The position numbers were made by a program, and so were the translations under genes. A stretch of DNA of 64,000 nucleotides, taken from Methanocaldococcus infernus ME. Its GTDB lineage: Archaea > AGJL01 > Methanococci > Methanococcales > Methanocaldococcaceae. Below are positions 1 through 8,578 of the stretch, piece after piece. Every line of letters starts with the position of its first letter. Position 1 is the stretch's first letter. The notes beneath the pieces were generated by a model. That model did no database searches. It saw only the letters and a list, made by a program, of their open reading frames with translations, and was not told where the DNA came from. The stretch covers positions 248,001 through 312,000 of the forward strand of contig NC_014122.1 of assembly GCF_000092305.1 (NCBI RefSeq), given 5' to 3'.

Positions 1-577
1 CCTTTCCTCTACAAATTTTTTTATAGCTTTCTAAGTCATAGGCATCTAAGGAGATATAAAGTTGAGTAGGCTTAATCTTCTTAATAACCTCTGTCAATAT
101 TCCATTAGATACTAAGAAGGTTGTAAAGCCCTTATCTTTAAATATTTCTATTAATTCATCTATGTAAGGGTATAGGGTTGGCTCTCCTGAGAGAGATAAG
201 GCTATATGCTTAGGATTTAAAGCCTCTTCAAACTTTTTCTCTCCAACTCTATCCAAGATTCCTTTATAACCCATTATAGCCTTTTTATGAAGCTCTAAGA
301 TTTTCTCAGCTACTACCTCAGGCTTTTCCCACTCTGGGCTTGGGAATTCATCAATGTCTAAATCTCTTGGTAAAACCCTCCAGCAGAAGATACAGCTCTG
401 CTGGCACCAAATAACTGAAGGGGTGCACTGGACACATCTATGGGTTTCTATCCCATAAAACTTAGACTTATAACAATCTTTATTATAGAGCATCTTTTTC
501 TTTAGCCAGCCACAGAGCTTAACTCCAACATGCTTATAAATTTGATACCTCTGCTTTCTTAAAATTTCAAAGATCAT
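1..577 (-). CDS. taw1: Taw1-like tRNA 4-demethylwyosine synthase (3' end outside window)
   Basis: Radical SAM enzyme that builds the tricyclic wyosine base at position 37 of tRNA-Phe from N1-methylguanosine and pyruvate. I translated it by hand: about 192 residues are visible, starting [20 protein letters not shown]. The radical SAM cluster motif appears as [10 protein letters not shown] (CX3CX2C), preceded by the family's [12 protein letters not shown] stretch, and [11 protein letters not shown] follows, typical of TYW1/Taw1. No flavodoxin domain precedes it, as in archaeal Taw1. Its ATG (577-575) overlaps the TGA of dph6 (ATGA), so the two are translationally coupled. The C-terminal part, with the wyosine base formation domain, lies beyond base 1. 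Confidence 0.9.
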   Translation of the reverse strand, partial: MIFEILRKQRYQIYKHVGVKLCGWLKKKMLYNKDCYKSKFYGIETHRCVQCTPSVIWCQQSCIFCWRVLPRDLDIDEFPSPEWEKPEVVAEKILELHKKAIMGYKGILDRVGEKKFEEALNPKHIALSLSGEPTLYPYIDELIEIFKDKGFTTFLVSNGILTEVIKKIKPTQLYISLDAYDLESYKKICRGK

Positions 578-1245
578 GGTTTATCAACCAACCTAGCCTT
601 TTTTATATGATAGATGCCCCAAGTTTCATGCCACTCTATCTCTCCCTCTATAATCTCTATTCTCTTCTTAAACACAGGAGAGTCTAAAACAAAGGTTTCA
701 GCTTCTCCTCCTTCAAAGGCCTTATGAATTCCATATTTCTCACAGAGCTTTATTAAATCATCAATATTACTTTTATCTATCCTTTTCCCTAACCACTCTT
801 TTCCCAAGCCATAGGCATAGACTCCAACTATAATAACATTAAATAGCTCTGACACCTCCCTTAGGATTGACTCTGGCTCTCTCCCCCAAAGAGGAGAGAA
901 GGATTTTAGCTTAAGCTCTTCACAAACCCTATCAATTCTTTCCTTCTGGTATTTACTTGCTATAGCTCCTGTTACAACACCATCTATGTCAAGCTCTCTT
1001 AAACCTTCCTTTAGATCTTCAACTTCCTTCTCCTTCTCTCCTTTAGTATATATCTTCACCAAGGGAATACCTACAGCCTTGGAGCTTAGCTCAGTTAAAT
1101 GAACATTTGGAATGTGAAACATATAGCTCTCTTTATTTTCACTCTCAACATTAACTAAATATTTAACATTAAACTTATTCTTGATAGCCCAATAGAGAGC
1201 ATAGTTAGAATCTTTACCTCCAGAGTAGAGAACAGCTACATCCAT
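574..1245 (-). CDS. dph6: Diphthine--ammonia ligase, ATP-PPase family
   Basis: Last step of diphthamide formation on the translocating histidine of elongation factor 2, amidating diphthine with ATP and ammonia. The 223-residue protein opens with a PP-loop, [16 protein letters not shown] (about residues 5-20), has [19 protein letters not shown] in the middle and [12 protein letters not shown] near the C-terminus, all typical of the MJ0570/Dph6 family. The start ATG lies 7 nt after a GGTG sequence. It is followed by taw1 with an ATGA overlap; both act on the translation machinery. It is transcribed divergently from the trmJ-like gene only 24 nt away. Confidence 0.9.
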   Translation of the reverse strand: MDVAVLYSGGKDSNYALYWAIKNKFNVKYLVNVESENKESYMFHIPNVHLTELSSKAVGIPLVKIYTKGEKEKEVEDLKEGLRELDIDGVVTGAIASKYQKERIDRVCEELKLKSFSPLWGREPESILREVSELFNVIIVGVYAYGLGKEWLGKRIDKSNIDDLIKLCEKYGIHKAFEGGEAETFVLDSPVFKKRIEIIEGEIEWHETWGIYHIKKARLVDKP

Positions 1246-1249
1246 AATA

Positions 1250-1265
1250 AATCACCAAAAGGTGG
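1250..1265. repeat. Palindromic pair of back-to-back Shine-Dalgarno sequences
   Basis: The short spacer between dph6 and the trmJ-like gene contains CACC-AAAA-GGTG (about 1253-1264). On the minus strand the left arm reads GGTG and serves dph6; on the plus strand the right arm serves the trmJ-like gene. There is no room here for two promoters, so at least one promoter must sit inside the opposite coding sequence. A regulatory role as a dyad is possible but not shown. Confidence 0.5.
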
Positions 1266-1269
1266 GATC

Positions 1270-1950
1270 ATTATAAAGGTTATCTTAGTCCATCCTAAAT
1301 ATGGTGGAAATGTTGGAAGTGTAGCAAGGGTTATGAAAAACTTTGGGTTCAAGGAGTTGAGGATTGTTGGGGATAGAAAGATAATAAATGATGAAGCTAA
1401 AATGATGGCTGTCCATGCTAAAGATATATTGGAGAAAGCCAAGTTCTATGAAACCTTTGACAGTGCTATAGAGGATTTAGACTTTATCATAGCCACTTCT
1501 GGAGCAAGGGGGGGAGATAGAAATTTAAAGAGGGTGCCAATAACTCCAAGAGAGTTGGCTGAGAAGATTAAGGAGGTTAGGGGAAATATAGGGTTAGTAT
1601 TTGGAAGAGAAGATGATGGTTTATACAATGAAGAGCTTGATAAATGTGATCTTCTTGTTTCCATCCCAACCTCTGAGGAATATCCTATAATGAACCTATC
1701 CCATGCTGTTGCTGTGATCCTCTATGAACTCTATATAAGTAAGGTTGGCAATAAATTTTTAGACATAAATATTAGAGAGGCCTCTAAAGAAGATAAGGAA
1801 CTTTTAATTAAAAAGTTTAATGAATTCATAGATAAAAAGGATATCCCTGAACATAAAAAAGAGTTGTGTAAAATAATATTTAAAAGATTAGTTAATAGAG
1901 CCTTTATCACAGGAAAGGAAGCTTGGACCCTAATGAGTGCATTTAAGTGA
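1270..1950 (+). CDS. TrmJ-like SPOUT tRNA/rRNA methyltransferase (probable non-AUG start)
   Basis: SPOUT-fold ribose 2'-O-methyltransferase of the TrmJ/SpoU type; in archaea TrmJ methylates C32 of tRNA. The conserved first motif [19 protein letters not shown] is encoded upstream of the first ATG (1333), so that ATG cannot be the true start. The knot motif [19 protein letters not shown] and the [18 protein letters not shown] segment follow at about residues 120-160, and a C-terminal helical extension ends the protein. A GGTG lies at 1261-1264; with the 5-6 nt spacing used elsewhere in this window the start would be ATT at 1270 (or ATA at 1273). No in-frame ATG, GTG or TTG exists there. It is first in an operon with rtcA and archease. 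Exact target uncertain. Confidence 0.85.
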   Translation: MIKVILVHPKYGGNVGSVARVMKNFGFKELRIVGDRKIINDEAKMMAVHAKDILEKAKFYETFDSAIEDLDFIIATSGARGGDRNLKRVPITPRELAEKIKEVRGNIGLVFGREDDGLYNEELDKCDLLVSIPTSEEYPIMNLSHAVAVILYELYISKVGNKFLDINIREASKEDKELLIKKFNEFIDKKDIPEHKKELCKIIFKRLVNRAFITGKEAWTLMSAFK

Positions 1951-1954
1951 AACC

Positions 1955-2953
1955 ATGTTAATTATTGATGGCTCTGAAGGTGGTGGCCAGATTTTAAGAA
2001 CAGCTATAGCTTTATCAGCACTGACTGGGAAAGGGGTTAAGATAATAAACATTAGGAAGAAGAGGAAAAATAGAGGGTTAGGGAAACAACATATAGCCTG
2101 TGTTAAAGCCTTAAAAAAGCTCTGTAATGCTGAAGTTCATGGACTTTACTTAGGCTCTGAGGAGTTAATATTTATTCCCTCTAAGCTCACTCCTAAGGAC
2201 TTTGAGATAGATATAGGTAGTGCTGGCTCCATCTCTTTGGTTATCCAAGCCCTTCTCCCATTAGCATTAGGGATAAAGAAGAGCTTTACAGTTAAAATAA
2301 GAGGAGGGACAGATGTTAAAAATGCTCCTCCAATAGACTATTTAAAAAATGTAACCTTAAAAATTTTGGGAAGATTTGGATTAGAAACTGAGCTAAAGGT
2401 TATTAAAAGAGGCTTCTATCCTGAAGGAAATGGGATAGTGGAATTTAAAGAAAAGCCTTCAAAGATAAAGAAAATTTGTTTAGTTGAGCACTCTGGATCT
2501 AACCTTGTTGAAGGTCTCTCCTATGTTCAAAATTTAGATGAAAGTATAGCAAGGAGGATGAGGAGAAAGGCTATTGAACTACTAAATAAAAATAAATTAG
2601 AGTGTAATATTAAAATTGAAGTCTCTAAAGGAGTTTCCACTGGAGCTGGGATAGTGCTATGGAATGACACCCTTGGCTCCTCCTGCCTGGGAGAGAAGGG
2701 GTTAAGAGCTGAGATAGTGGCTGAGAGGGCTGTTAATTTCTTACTTGAGGAGAGGAGTAGTGGTTTGGCATTAGATAGATATATGGGAGACCAAATTATT
2801 CCCTTCTTAGCCTTCTCTGGAGGAGAGGTTGGGGTGTCTAAGATAACAGATCATACTATTAACAATATAAAGGTTGTTGAGCAATTCTTAGATGTTAAAT
2901 TTACTATTGAGAAGTATAAAAATGGCTACTTAATCAGGGGAGAGCATGTTTAA
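1955..2953 (+). CDS. rtcA: RNA 3'-terminal phosphate cyclase
   Basis: Converts an RNA 3'-phosphate to a 2',3'-cyclic phosphate through an adenylated histidine intermediate. The protein (332 residues from the ATG at 1955) has the family start [14 protein letters not shown], the signature [13 protein letters not shown] near the middle and the C-terminal block [16 protein letters not shown] whose His (about residue 300) aligns with the nucleotidylated His of E. coli RtcA. An upstream in-frame ATG at 1937 would overlap the preceding gene; I prefer 1955, which follows a GTGA. The last 8 nt overlap the archease start, so the pair is translationally coupled. Confidence 0.92.
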   Translation: MLIIDGSEGGGQILRTAIALSALTGKGVKIINIRKKRKNRGLGKQHIACVKALKKLCNAEVHGLYLGSEELIFIPSKLTPKDFEIDIGSAGSISLVIQALLPLALGIKKSFTVKIRGGTDVKNAPPIDYLKNVTLKILGRFGLETELKVIKRGFYPEGNGIVEFKEKPSKIKKICLVEHSGSNLVEGLSYVQNLDESIARRMRRKAIELLNKNKLECNIKIEVSKGVSTGAGIVLWNDTLGSSCLGEKGLRAEIVAERAVNFLLEERSSGLALDRYMGDQIIPFLAFSGGEVGVSKITDHTINNIKVVEQFLDVKFTIEKYKNGYLIRGEHV

Positions 2954-3350
2954 ATACTTTGAAACTACAGCAGACTTAGGAGTTGAAGCCCTTGGGGAGA
3001 GTTTAGAAGAAGCTTTTAAAGAGGCTGCAAAGGCTCTTTATAATATAATGGTTGATATAGACAAGGTTGAGAAGAAGGAAGTGGTGGAGTTTGAAGTGGA
3101 AGGAGAGGATTTAGAAGAACTATTATATAATTTTCTAAATGAGCTTCTTTACTACACAGATGTCTATGGCTTGGTTTTTAGTGACTTTGAGATAGAGATT
3201 AAAAATAATAGGTTGAAGTGTAAAGCCTATGGAGAGAAGATTAGAAAGGAGCATAACATAAAAGAGGAAGTGAAAGCTGTCACTTACCACAAGATGGAGG
3301 TTAAAGAGGATAATGGCTTATGGAAGGTTAAATATATAGTTGACCTATAA
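2946..3350 (+). CDS. Archease family protein
   Basis: Archease is a small acidic chaperone-like protein that promotes adenylation and multiple turnover by the RNA ligase RtcB. The 134-residue sequence shows the family pattern: an N-terminal [21 protein letters not shown], a central [19 protein letters not shown] and the C-terminal [14 protein letters not shown] metal-binding block. Here it follows rtcA, not rtcB, with an 8-nt overlap, so it is made together with the cyclase. RtcB is not in this window. Whether it also assists RtcA is an open inference. Confidence 0.9.
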   Translation: MFKYFETTADLGVEALGESLEEAFKEAAKALYNIMVDIDKVEKKEVVEFEVEGEDLEELLYNFLNELLYYTDVYGLVFSDFEIEIKNNRLKCKAYGEKIRKEHNIKEEVKAVTYHKMEVKEDNGLWKVKYIVDL

Positions 3351-3426
3351 TTTTTTATATCTCTTTTAAAGATAATTTTATGAAAATTAAAAATAACTTA
3401 AGTTGATAATAACATTGTCCAAAAAT

Positions 3427-3437
3427 TTTATATAAAA
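3427..3437 (+). promoter_or_regulatory. Putative TATA box for the 65-residue gene
   Basis: TTTATATAAAA about 45-55 nt upstream of the start at 3482, in a 131-nt AT-rich spacer after archease. Distance fits an archaeal promoter with a short leader starting near 3458. Called by eye from base content only. Confidence 0.4.
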
Positions 3438-3462
3438 TAATAAAAATTTTTATTTTTGTAAT

Positions 3463-3475
3463 ACCACACTGTGGT
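3463..3475. promoter_or_regulatory. Short inverted repeat at predicted transcription start
   Basis: ACCACA-C-TGTGGT, a perfect six-base dyad with a one-base centre, sits about 30 nt after the TATA box and just before the Shine-Dalgarno sequence GGTGGT of the next gene. This is where an archaeal repressor would bind. The right arm overlaps the ribosome-binding sequence, so it could also act as a small RNA hairpin or be coincidental. Confidence 0.3.
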
Positions 3476-3481
3476 GGTAGG

Positions 3482-3679
3482 ATGGATGATCTTGACAGAA
3501 GGGCTATAAGTTTGTTAATAAACTCTACAACTCTAAACTATGATGAAATGAAGGATGTTTTAAGGGAACTAAAAAAGATGGCTAAAATGAAGAAGAAGGA
3601 ATTTAAGGATTATAGTGTTAGAGACATCTTGGACTACTGGGGAACCTTAGCTTACAAAGAGAGTTTTAAATTAATTTAG
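3482..3679 (+). CDS. Small hypothetical protein, 65 residues
   Basis: I do not recognise the family. The protein is charged and helical, beginning MDDLDRRAISLLINSTTLNY and containing a lysine-rich stretch LRELKKMAKMKKKEFKDY (about residues 28-45). There is no signal peptide or membrane segment. It has its own good Shine-Dalgarno sequence (GGTGGTAGG before the ATG), a TATA box and a dyad upstream, which supports it being a real, singly regulated gene. Its last 14 nt overlap the convergent gene at 3666. Confidence 0.6.
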   Translation: MDDLDRRAISLLINSTTLNYDEMKDVLRELKKMAKMKKKEFKDYSVRDILDYWGTLAYKESFKLI

Positions 3680-3995
3680 GCTGGGTAACATAAATTAACT
3701 CTCCTGCATAGATATCAGTCTCCTCTATTTTCTCTATATTATCTCCTAAAAACTCAACTCTATAAATTTTCTTAGGCCTTGGAAGTTCACCAAAAGTTAT
3801 TATTTCTCCTCCTCTATAGCCAGGGAACTCTAAATTTAGATGTTGGCATATCATTCTTATTTTCTCCCTATGGGTTAAATAATTTCTTCTGTTGAACTCA
3901 CCTATCATATATTCTATGTCTCTCTCAAACTCTACAACATAATAATATTTAGAATCATAAAATATTCCAACATTTCCCCTAAACATTATCCTCAT
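3666..3995 (-). CDS. Conserved-looking hypothetical protein, 109 residues
   Basis: Family not recognised. The sequence is soluble and mixed alpha/beta with many aromatic residues (FRGNVGIFYDSKYYYVVEFE near the N-terminus, YRVEFLGDNIEKIEETDIY near the end). The start ATG overlaps the TGA of the PD-(D/E)XK gene (ATGA), so it is the third gene of a coupled set mobA, nuclease-like, this one. A second ATG three codons in (MFRGNV) is an alternative start. Coupling to a nuclease-like protein suggests a partner role, but nothing in the sequence proves it. Confidence 0.6.
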   Translation of the reverse strand: MRIMFRGNVGIFYDSKYYYVVEFERDIEYMIGEFNRRNYLTHREKIRMICQHLNLEFPGYRGGEIITFGELPRPKKIYRVEFLGDNIEKIEETDIYAGELIYVTQPKLI

Positions 3996-4624
3996 CCCTC
4001 AGTAAGCTTAAAAATTTCCCTAAGCTCTTTGAAAATTTTATTTTCATCTTTTTCCAATACTTTATCTAAAATAAAAATGTTAAACTCTTCACTTATCTCC
4101 TCCTTCTCTAAATTCCCACAGAAAATTTTAGTTGTGGCCATAACTCCAATATCTTGGTTTAGCAATTTAACAATTCCATAGAATTTTAGTAGCATATTTA
4201 GGGTTATATTTCTATCTTTACACTCAAAGATATATAAATTGTTATTAACCCTTGCCACTATGTCAATTTCAGTGATACTTTTCCCATTGTACTCAACATT
4301 TAAATTTCTATAGACTTCTCCATCTATATTAAAATATTCAAAAAACTTCTTTATTAAAAAGTATGTCCAAAGCTCAAATAATGTTCCCTGTGGAAGAGTA
4401 TCTAATTTATAAAGTAAATTAGCTCTTCTTAAAAGAGAGTTGAAGGTTTCGTCATCATTAAAACTTCTCTCCATTAAATGCTTTCTAAATTTTGGCTTGG
4501 ATAAAGAGAGATAAAAGAGCTCTTGAATATCCACATGGCCAGAGGGAGAGATCCCTCTTAAGATATAGGATTTTACTTTAATATTTTTATTTACCTCATT
4601 TTTTAATAAGATGTTTAAGGGCAT
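3992..4624 (-). CDS. PD-(D/E)XK nuclease-like protein
   Basis: The C-terminal two thirds has the hallmarks of the PD-(D/E)XK restriction-endonuclease fold: a helix with GTLFELWTYFLIKKFF (about residues 80-95), then ITEIDIVARVNNNLYIFECK (about 117-136) giving the acidic residue of the beta-hairpin and the ECK catalytic pair. The first 75 residues form a helical N-terminal region of unknown type; no CARF domain or methylase is seen. The gene overlaps mobA by 29 nt and the next gene by 4 nt. It may be a DNA-repair or defence nuclease; substrate unknown. Confidence 0.65.
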   Translation of the reverse strand: MPLNILLKNEVNKNIKVKSYILRGISPSGHVDIQELFYLSLSKPKFRKHLMERSFNDDETFNSLLRRANLLYKLDTLPQGTLFELWTYFLIKKFFEYFNIDGEVYRNLNVEYNGKSITEIDIVARVNNNLYIFECKDRNITLNMLLKFYGIVKLLNQDIGVMATTKIFCGNLEKEEISEEFNIFILDKVLEKDENKIFKELREIFKLTEG

Positions 4625-5180
4625 CCCTTAACTCCTCAGGGGTATTAATATTTATAAAGACATTTTTAAATTTTTCAGCATCTACATATAAAGGATTTAG
4701 TTCTCTAATGAGATATATAATTTTTCTTTTATCTTCTAAGATTAGCTTATTCAAATATATCTTAGAGTCTTTCCTATACAGAGAAAAAAGAGGCTCAATA
4801 AACCCATTTCTATGCCTTGGGACTATACATTTACAACCTCTCTTTTCAGCAAATTTAATATTTGCTATTAAATAATTTATAAAATCTTCAGTCAAAAAAG
4901 GACAGTCACAGGGTAGAACTAAGTACCACTCTGAGTTTAAAGTCCTCATCCCAGATAAAATTCCTGCAAGTGGGCCAAAGTCATCAATTAAATCAAAGCT
5001 TAAAAAATTATTATATTTAAATAATAAGTTTTTTGAGGTGACTATGGTGTAGGGAATTTTTAACTTCTTCAAAATAGAGATTGGATAGTCAATTAAATAC
5101 TTATCTCCAAACTTTTTAAATGGCTTATTTCCTCCTATTCTCTTTCCCTTCCCTCCTGCTAAAATAATAGCTGAAATCAT
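4596..5180 (-). CDS. mobA: MobA-like molybdenum cofactor guanylyltransferase
   Basis: Transfers GMP from GTP to molybdopterin to form the guanine dinucleotide cofactor used by tungsten or molybdenum formate and formylmethanofuran dehydrogenases. It has the nucleotidyltransferase loop ISAIILAGGKGKRIGGNKPF at the N-terminus, DFGPLAGILSGM around residue 70 and the metal-binding LPCDCPFL about residue 90. I chose the ATG at 5180; a TTG three codons upstream is possible. It lies 21 nt after mtrH on the same strand, so it may be expressed partly by read-through from the mtr operon. Confidence 0.85.
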   Translation of the reverse strand: MISAIILAGGKGKRIGGNKPFKKFGDKYLIDYPISILKKLKIPYTIVTSKNLLFKYNNFLSFDLIDDFGPLAGILSGMRTLNSEWYLVLPCDCPFLTEDFINYLIANIKFAEKRGCKCIVPRHRNGFIEPLFSLYRKDSKIYLNKLILEDKRKIIYLIRELNPLYVDAEKFKNVFININTPEELRDALKHLIKK

Positions 5181-5201
5181 AAAAATCAAAATTAATATTA
5201 A

Positions 5202-6161
5202 TTAGAGAAGCTTCTTGAATGGATGGAAGTCAACAGGCTCTATTCCTAACTCCTTAGCAGCCTCAGCTATGGTAGCATCAATCATAGCAACAGCTGGGAA
5301 GACAACTTGAGCATCATCTATAGGCCCATATAGAACAAAGTCTCCAGCTGCACAGACTTGCATTAGTGTAGCTCCAACATCACAGACAGCTCTTATTTCC
5401 TTAGCTAACTCTCTATGTCCTTCTTCTCTTAACTTCTTTCTGAACTCTCTTAACCAATCCCATGCTGATGGGATGTTGTGAATTCCACTTCCTACTGGGT
5501 AACCAAATAAAGCCTTAACTGCAAATGAGGCTCTAACTGCAGGCCCAGCTCCATTACCCAATGGAGTGACTGCTGTATCAATGAATAATTTATCAATTCC
5601 AGCCTTTTCAGCTAACTCTAACATTCCCTTATCTGTTGTCTTTCCACCATTTGTTAAAACATTTATCTTACCCTCAACAGTTGGATCCATTGGGTCAAAA
5701 CATAAAACTATAGATGCTGAGATGTCACTCTCTACCAATGTTTGATATTCTGGCTCTTCAATGGAAACATTGATAGAGTTGTAAATACACTGATCAGCAT
5801 ATCCTGCCTCTGTAGCTCTCTTAGCTGCTGCCATTCTTGCCTCTGCTGATGTAGAGTCTAACAACACTGGCCCATCCCAAACCTCAACAACAAAATCAAC
5901 ATACTTAGTTAAAGCCTCTGGAGTACCTCCAAACACTTGAACCCATGCAGGATTTCCAGTAACATCTTCCATTTCAGCCTGTTTATTTATTAAATCCTCA
6001 GCAGCTGCTTTATCAAAAATTCCCTTTCTTTCATCTTCAACTATCTTATGTCTTGCATAGAATATAGTTCCAGATAAAGCTGTTGGATACTCCCCTGGCT
6101 GACCTCCACACTTTCTTCCAGCTACTTCATAAACAAACTGTTCCTTGTCAAACTTAAACAT
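5202..6161 (-). CDS. mtrH: Tetrahydromethanopterin S-methyltransferase subunit H
   Basis: Peripheral cytoplasmic subunit that takes the methyl group from methyl-tetrahydromethanopterin and passes it to the corrinoid of MtrA. The 319-residue sequence begins MFKFDKEQFVYEVAGRKCGG and contains GEYPTALSGTIFY, VLLDSTSAEARM and VTPLGNGAGPAVRASF, the TIM-barrel pterin-binding features of the family, with no membrane helices. Last gene of mtrEDCBAFGH, 23 nt after mtrG. Length is normal for the family. Confidence 0.97.
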   Translation of the reverse strand: MFKFDKEQFVYEVAGRKCGGQPGEYPTALSGTIFYARHKIVEDERKGIFDKAAAEDLINKQAEMEDVTGNPAWVQVFGGTPEALTKYVDFVVEVWDGPVLLDSTSAEARMAAAKRATEAGYADQCIYNSINVSIEEPEYQTLVESDISASIVLCFDPMDPTVEGKINVLTNGGKTTDKGMLELAEKAGIDKLFIDTAVTPLGNGAGPAVRASFAVKALFGYPVGSGIHNIPSAWDWLREFRKKLREEGHRELAKEIRAVCDVGATLMQVCAAGDFVLYGPIDDAQVVFPAVAMIDATIAEAAKELGIEPVDFHPFKKLL

Positions 6162-6184
6162 AACCTCTCACCCTTTTTCTATTT

Positions 6185-6442
6185 TTATGGCTTAACAACT
6201 TGAACCTTTATACTTAAGAGTTCAACAATCTTTATTAAAGCTGGTAAAATATAGGATAAGATAATTCCAATAACCAAACCATATAAAATTCCTATATCTC
6301 TACCTACCTTTTTCCCAGCAATTTGGAAAAGCTCAGCATTGGTATTTTCAACCTTTTTTTCTAATTCATCTAATCTTTTTTTAATTTCCTCAAAATCCTT
6401 AGGATCCATCATAACTTGGGGAATTTTTTCATCATTAGACAT
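6185..6442 (-). CDS. mtrG: Tetrahydromethanopterin S-methyltransferase subunit G
   Basis: Small membrane-anchored subunit of the Mtr complex. The 85 residues consist of a cytoplasmic coiled-coil-like stretch (FEEIKKRLDELEKKVENTNA, about 17-36) and one C-terminal membrane helix (ILYGLVIGIILSYILPALI, about 52-70). Starts exactly where mtrF ends, with no spacer. Confidence 0.95.
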   Translation of the reverse strand: MSNDEKIPQVMMDPKDFEEIKKRLDELEKKVENTNAELFQIAGKKVGRDIGILYGLVIGIILSYILPALIKIVELLSIKVQVVKP

Positions 6443-6667
6443 TTACATCCCCCCACTCATCTTTAAGTAAATATATAATATTAGTGGAATTCCAAACAAT
6501 ACTAAGGCAAAGATAGCTCCACAGATAGCTCCTTTTAATCCATAATGTTCTATTCCACTCTCTAACCCTCTATTTCTTGTTATTAAGCCTACTTTATACT
6601 CAAGCTCTTCCATATAACTTTGAATTGAAGAGATGTTAGGCTTGTTTGTGATCTCTATTTTTGCCAT
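6443..6667 (-). CDS. mtrF: Tetrahydromethanopterin S-methyltransferase subunit F
   Basis: Small single-span subunit of Mtr. The 74 residues carry a soluble N-terminal half with [20 protein letters not shown] and one membrane helix ([20 protein letters not shown], about 48-67). A good GGTGA Shine-Dalgarno sequence precedes the ATG. Position between mtrA and mtrG is the canonical one. Confidence 0.95.
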   Translation of the reverse strand: MAKIEITNKPNISSIQSYMEELEYKVGLITRNRGLESGIEHYGLKGAICGAIFALVLFGIPLILYIYLKMSGGM

Positions 6668-6677
6668 CTTCTCACCT

Positions 6678-7403
6678 TTATAACATTAGAATTCCTAAGA
6701 ACACTAACATAATAAACAATCCTGCAGCTATTCCCTGAATTTTTCCATTATAGTATCCAGATTGCCACTTAGCTAATAAACCATTATAACCCATTTCAGC
6801 TCCAATTAACCTTATTCTACTCTCAACTATGGCTATTTCAGGAGTTATTGGCTTTACAACCCCTTCTTTTCCTTCTTCCTCTCCTCCACCACCTTCTAAC
6901 TGAATAATGTAAGGGTCTTCATCTATAGCCCCTGGATCTTTAGATAAACACTCCTTAATAGCCTGAGTTATCTTACCAATATCTTCACAGTCAATTAAAT
7001 CTATAACTTCAACTATTTGCCTTCTGAATCTTTCAACAGCATCTTTATCAACATTCTCTAAGAATGGGATAGCCCCTTTAGCTCCAATAATTTGCCCACT
7101 GTCATCTATTCCATTCTCCCATAAGGCCTTAAAGCACTGTCCAGTTATATGCCCCTGAACTTCTGAACCACAGAGGATCATGAATCTGATATTTGGATTT
7201 GAGATATAGTTGGCTACAACCTTCTCTATCCCTAAGTTTTCTGTATGGCAAGGCCCAGCAATAGCTGCTCCAGCTTCAATACAGGCTTGTTCTAACCCAT
7301 GGGATCCAAGGGTTACTACACCAACACAGCTCTCTGGATTACCAACAACATACTCTCCACTGACAATAGGCCATCCTGGAGCTGGTTCCTTTTTGTTAGC
7401 CAT
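6678..7403 (-). CDS. mtrA: Tetrahydromethanopterin S-methyltransferase subunit A (corrinoid protein)
   Basis: Carries the cobamide that shuttles the methyl group during the sodium-pumping transfer to coenzyme M. The corrinoid-binding core is visible: [20 protein letters not shown], then [19 protein letters not shown] whose His (residue 85) matches the lower axial cobalt ligand reported for the family. After a charged linker, a single C-terminal membrane helix ([20 protein letters not shown]) anchors it. 241 residues, normal length. The cobalt importer operon at 35776-38452 would supply its metal. Confidence 0.97.
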   Translation of the reverse strand: MANKKEPAPGWPIVSGEYVVGNPESCVGVVTLGSHGLEQACIEAGAAIAGPCHTENLGIEKVVANYISNPNIRFMILCGSEVQGHITGQCFKALWENGIDDSGQIIGAKGAIPFLENVDKDAVERFRRQIVEVIDLIDCEDIGKITQAIKECLSKDPGAIDEDPYIIQLEGGGGEEEGKEGVVKPITPEIAIVESRIRLIGAEMGYNGLLAKWQSGYYNGKIQGIAAGLFIMLVFLGILML

Positions 7404-7425
7404 TTCTACTCACCTAAAAAATTTT

Positions 7426-7740
7426 TTAGAAGTATTTAACCCCTATAATAATTGCCAACAAAGATAATAACCCTAAAGCTATCCAGAAACCAAAGAAGAA
7501 AGGTTTAAAGATCCCAGACATAGCATAGATATAGTCTCTATTTGGAAATGAATTTAATGGTGGTTTTCTTGGATCTAAAGAGTCTTCATAAGCTTGAACC
7601 AACTTCTCCAACTTATTTAACTCTTCCATTATTGGATTTACATCAACAAATAATATATCTCCAAATCCTTTGGTAATTTCTCCTGTTTCTACATTATAAA
7701 CCAAAGGAATCTTTTCATCAATTAGAACATAAGCTGGCAT
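7426..7740 (-). CDS. mtrB: Tetrahydromethanopterin S-methyltransferase subunit B
   Basis: Small subunit with a cytoplasmic N-terminal region (starting MPAYVLIDEKIPLVYNVETG) and one membrane helix at residues about 80-100 (FFFGFWIALGLLSLLAIIIG). 104 residues, as expected. Lies between mtrC and mtrA in the canonical order with a 12-nt spacer from mtrC. Confidence 0.95.
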   Translation of the reverse strand: MPAYVLIDEKIPLVYNVETGEITKGFGDILFVDVNPIMEELNKLEKLVQAYEDSLDPRKPPLNSFPNRDYIYAMSGIFKPFFFGFWIALGLLSLLAIIIGVKYF

Positions 7741-7752
7741 CTCCTAACCCCT

Positions 7753-8550
7753 CTACTGTTCTTTTTTAGGAATTTCTGGAACTTCTAAGACTGCACAGGC
7801 ATCATTTAAGGACATCTTAACAAACTTAGTATAAACTATAGCCCATAGTATAATTGAAACTACTATTGAAAGTAAGTCTAACTTAACAACTGAGAAGATG
7901 AACCAAGTTAATAGCCCACAGGCTACAGCTAAGGTTAATGTCCTTTTATGGCTCTCATCTGGCCCTAAACAGGCATTGAATGGATGTAATATAGCCATCC
8001 CTGGAGCTATGAAGGCTAAGGCTATAATTCCACTCTTAACTGCAGCATCTACATAAATTTTAGGATCTAATGAGCCAGCATAAGCCACTGTAAAGCCAAG
8101 TATAGCCATAGCTCCAGCTATAGATAAGAAAGTCATACTTCTAACCATAATTGGGATCTTCATTCCTACAGGATTAACTGTTAATTTACCAACAATAACC
8201 CCAACAATGGCTGATATGATAAGAGTTAATATTGGAGCTGCTAAGTAAGTAATCCCTAAAGCCTTTGGAATTAAGATCCCTGCTAAAGCTGCTAAGGTTC
8301 CCATCCCTAAACTGATCATACCAATAGATGGAACCCCTGTACCTAACCCATAAGCTGCTACCTTTCTAACAGTGTTAGCTCCAGCAACACATGCAGCAGC
8401 TGCTAATAAACCACCGACTAACATGGATAAACCATAAGGACTTAGAAAGTGAGCTAAATAACTACCAATTAAAGATAAACCAACACCTACAGCCATGATT
8501 TGCTCTTCTGGATATAACTCAGCTGCATGACCTCCTCCACCATGAGACAT
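7753..8550 (-). CDS. mtrC: Tetrahydromethanopterin S-methyltransferase subunit C
   Basis: Integral membrane subunit of the sodium-translocating core. The 265 residues begin with a His/Gly-rich tail ([17 protein letters not shown]) and then form about seven to eight membrane helices, with the loop [17 protein letters not shown] between helices. Shine-Dalgarno GGGTGG stands before the ATG. Canonical position after mtrD. Confidence 0.96.
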   Translation of the reverse strand: MSHGGGGHAAELYPEEQIMAVGVGLSLIGSYLAHFLSPYGLSMLVGGLLAAAACVAGANTVRKVAAYGLGTGVPSIGMISLGMGTLAALAGILIPKALGITYLAAPILTLIISAIVGVIVGKLTVNPVGMKIPIMVRSMTFLSIAGAMAILGFTVAYAGSLDPKIYVDAAVKSGIIALAFIAPGMAILHPFNACLGPDESHKRTLTLAVACGLLTWFIFSVVKLDLLSIVVSIILWAIVYTKFVKMSLNDACAVLEVPEIPKKEQ

Positions 8551-8578
8551 ATAACCACCCTATATAAAATTTTTAAAT

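Noticed and set aside
1236-1664. Minus-strand open frames opposite the trmJ-like gene
   Set aside because: Low-complexity, no Shine-Dalgarno and fully antisense to a conserved methyltransferase.
2760-2860. Apparent loss of catalytic His in RtcA (Tyr in DRYMGDQ)
   Set aside because: That block is not the nucleotidylation site; the catalytic His aligns with the later ITDHTINN block, which is intact.
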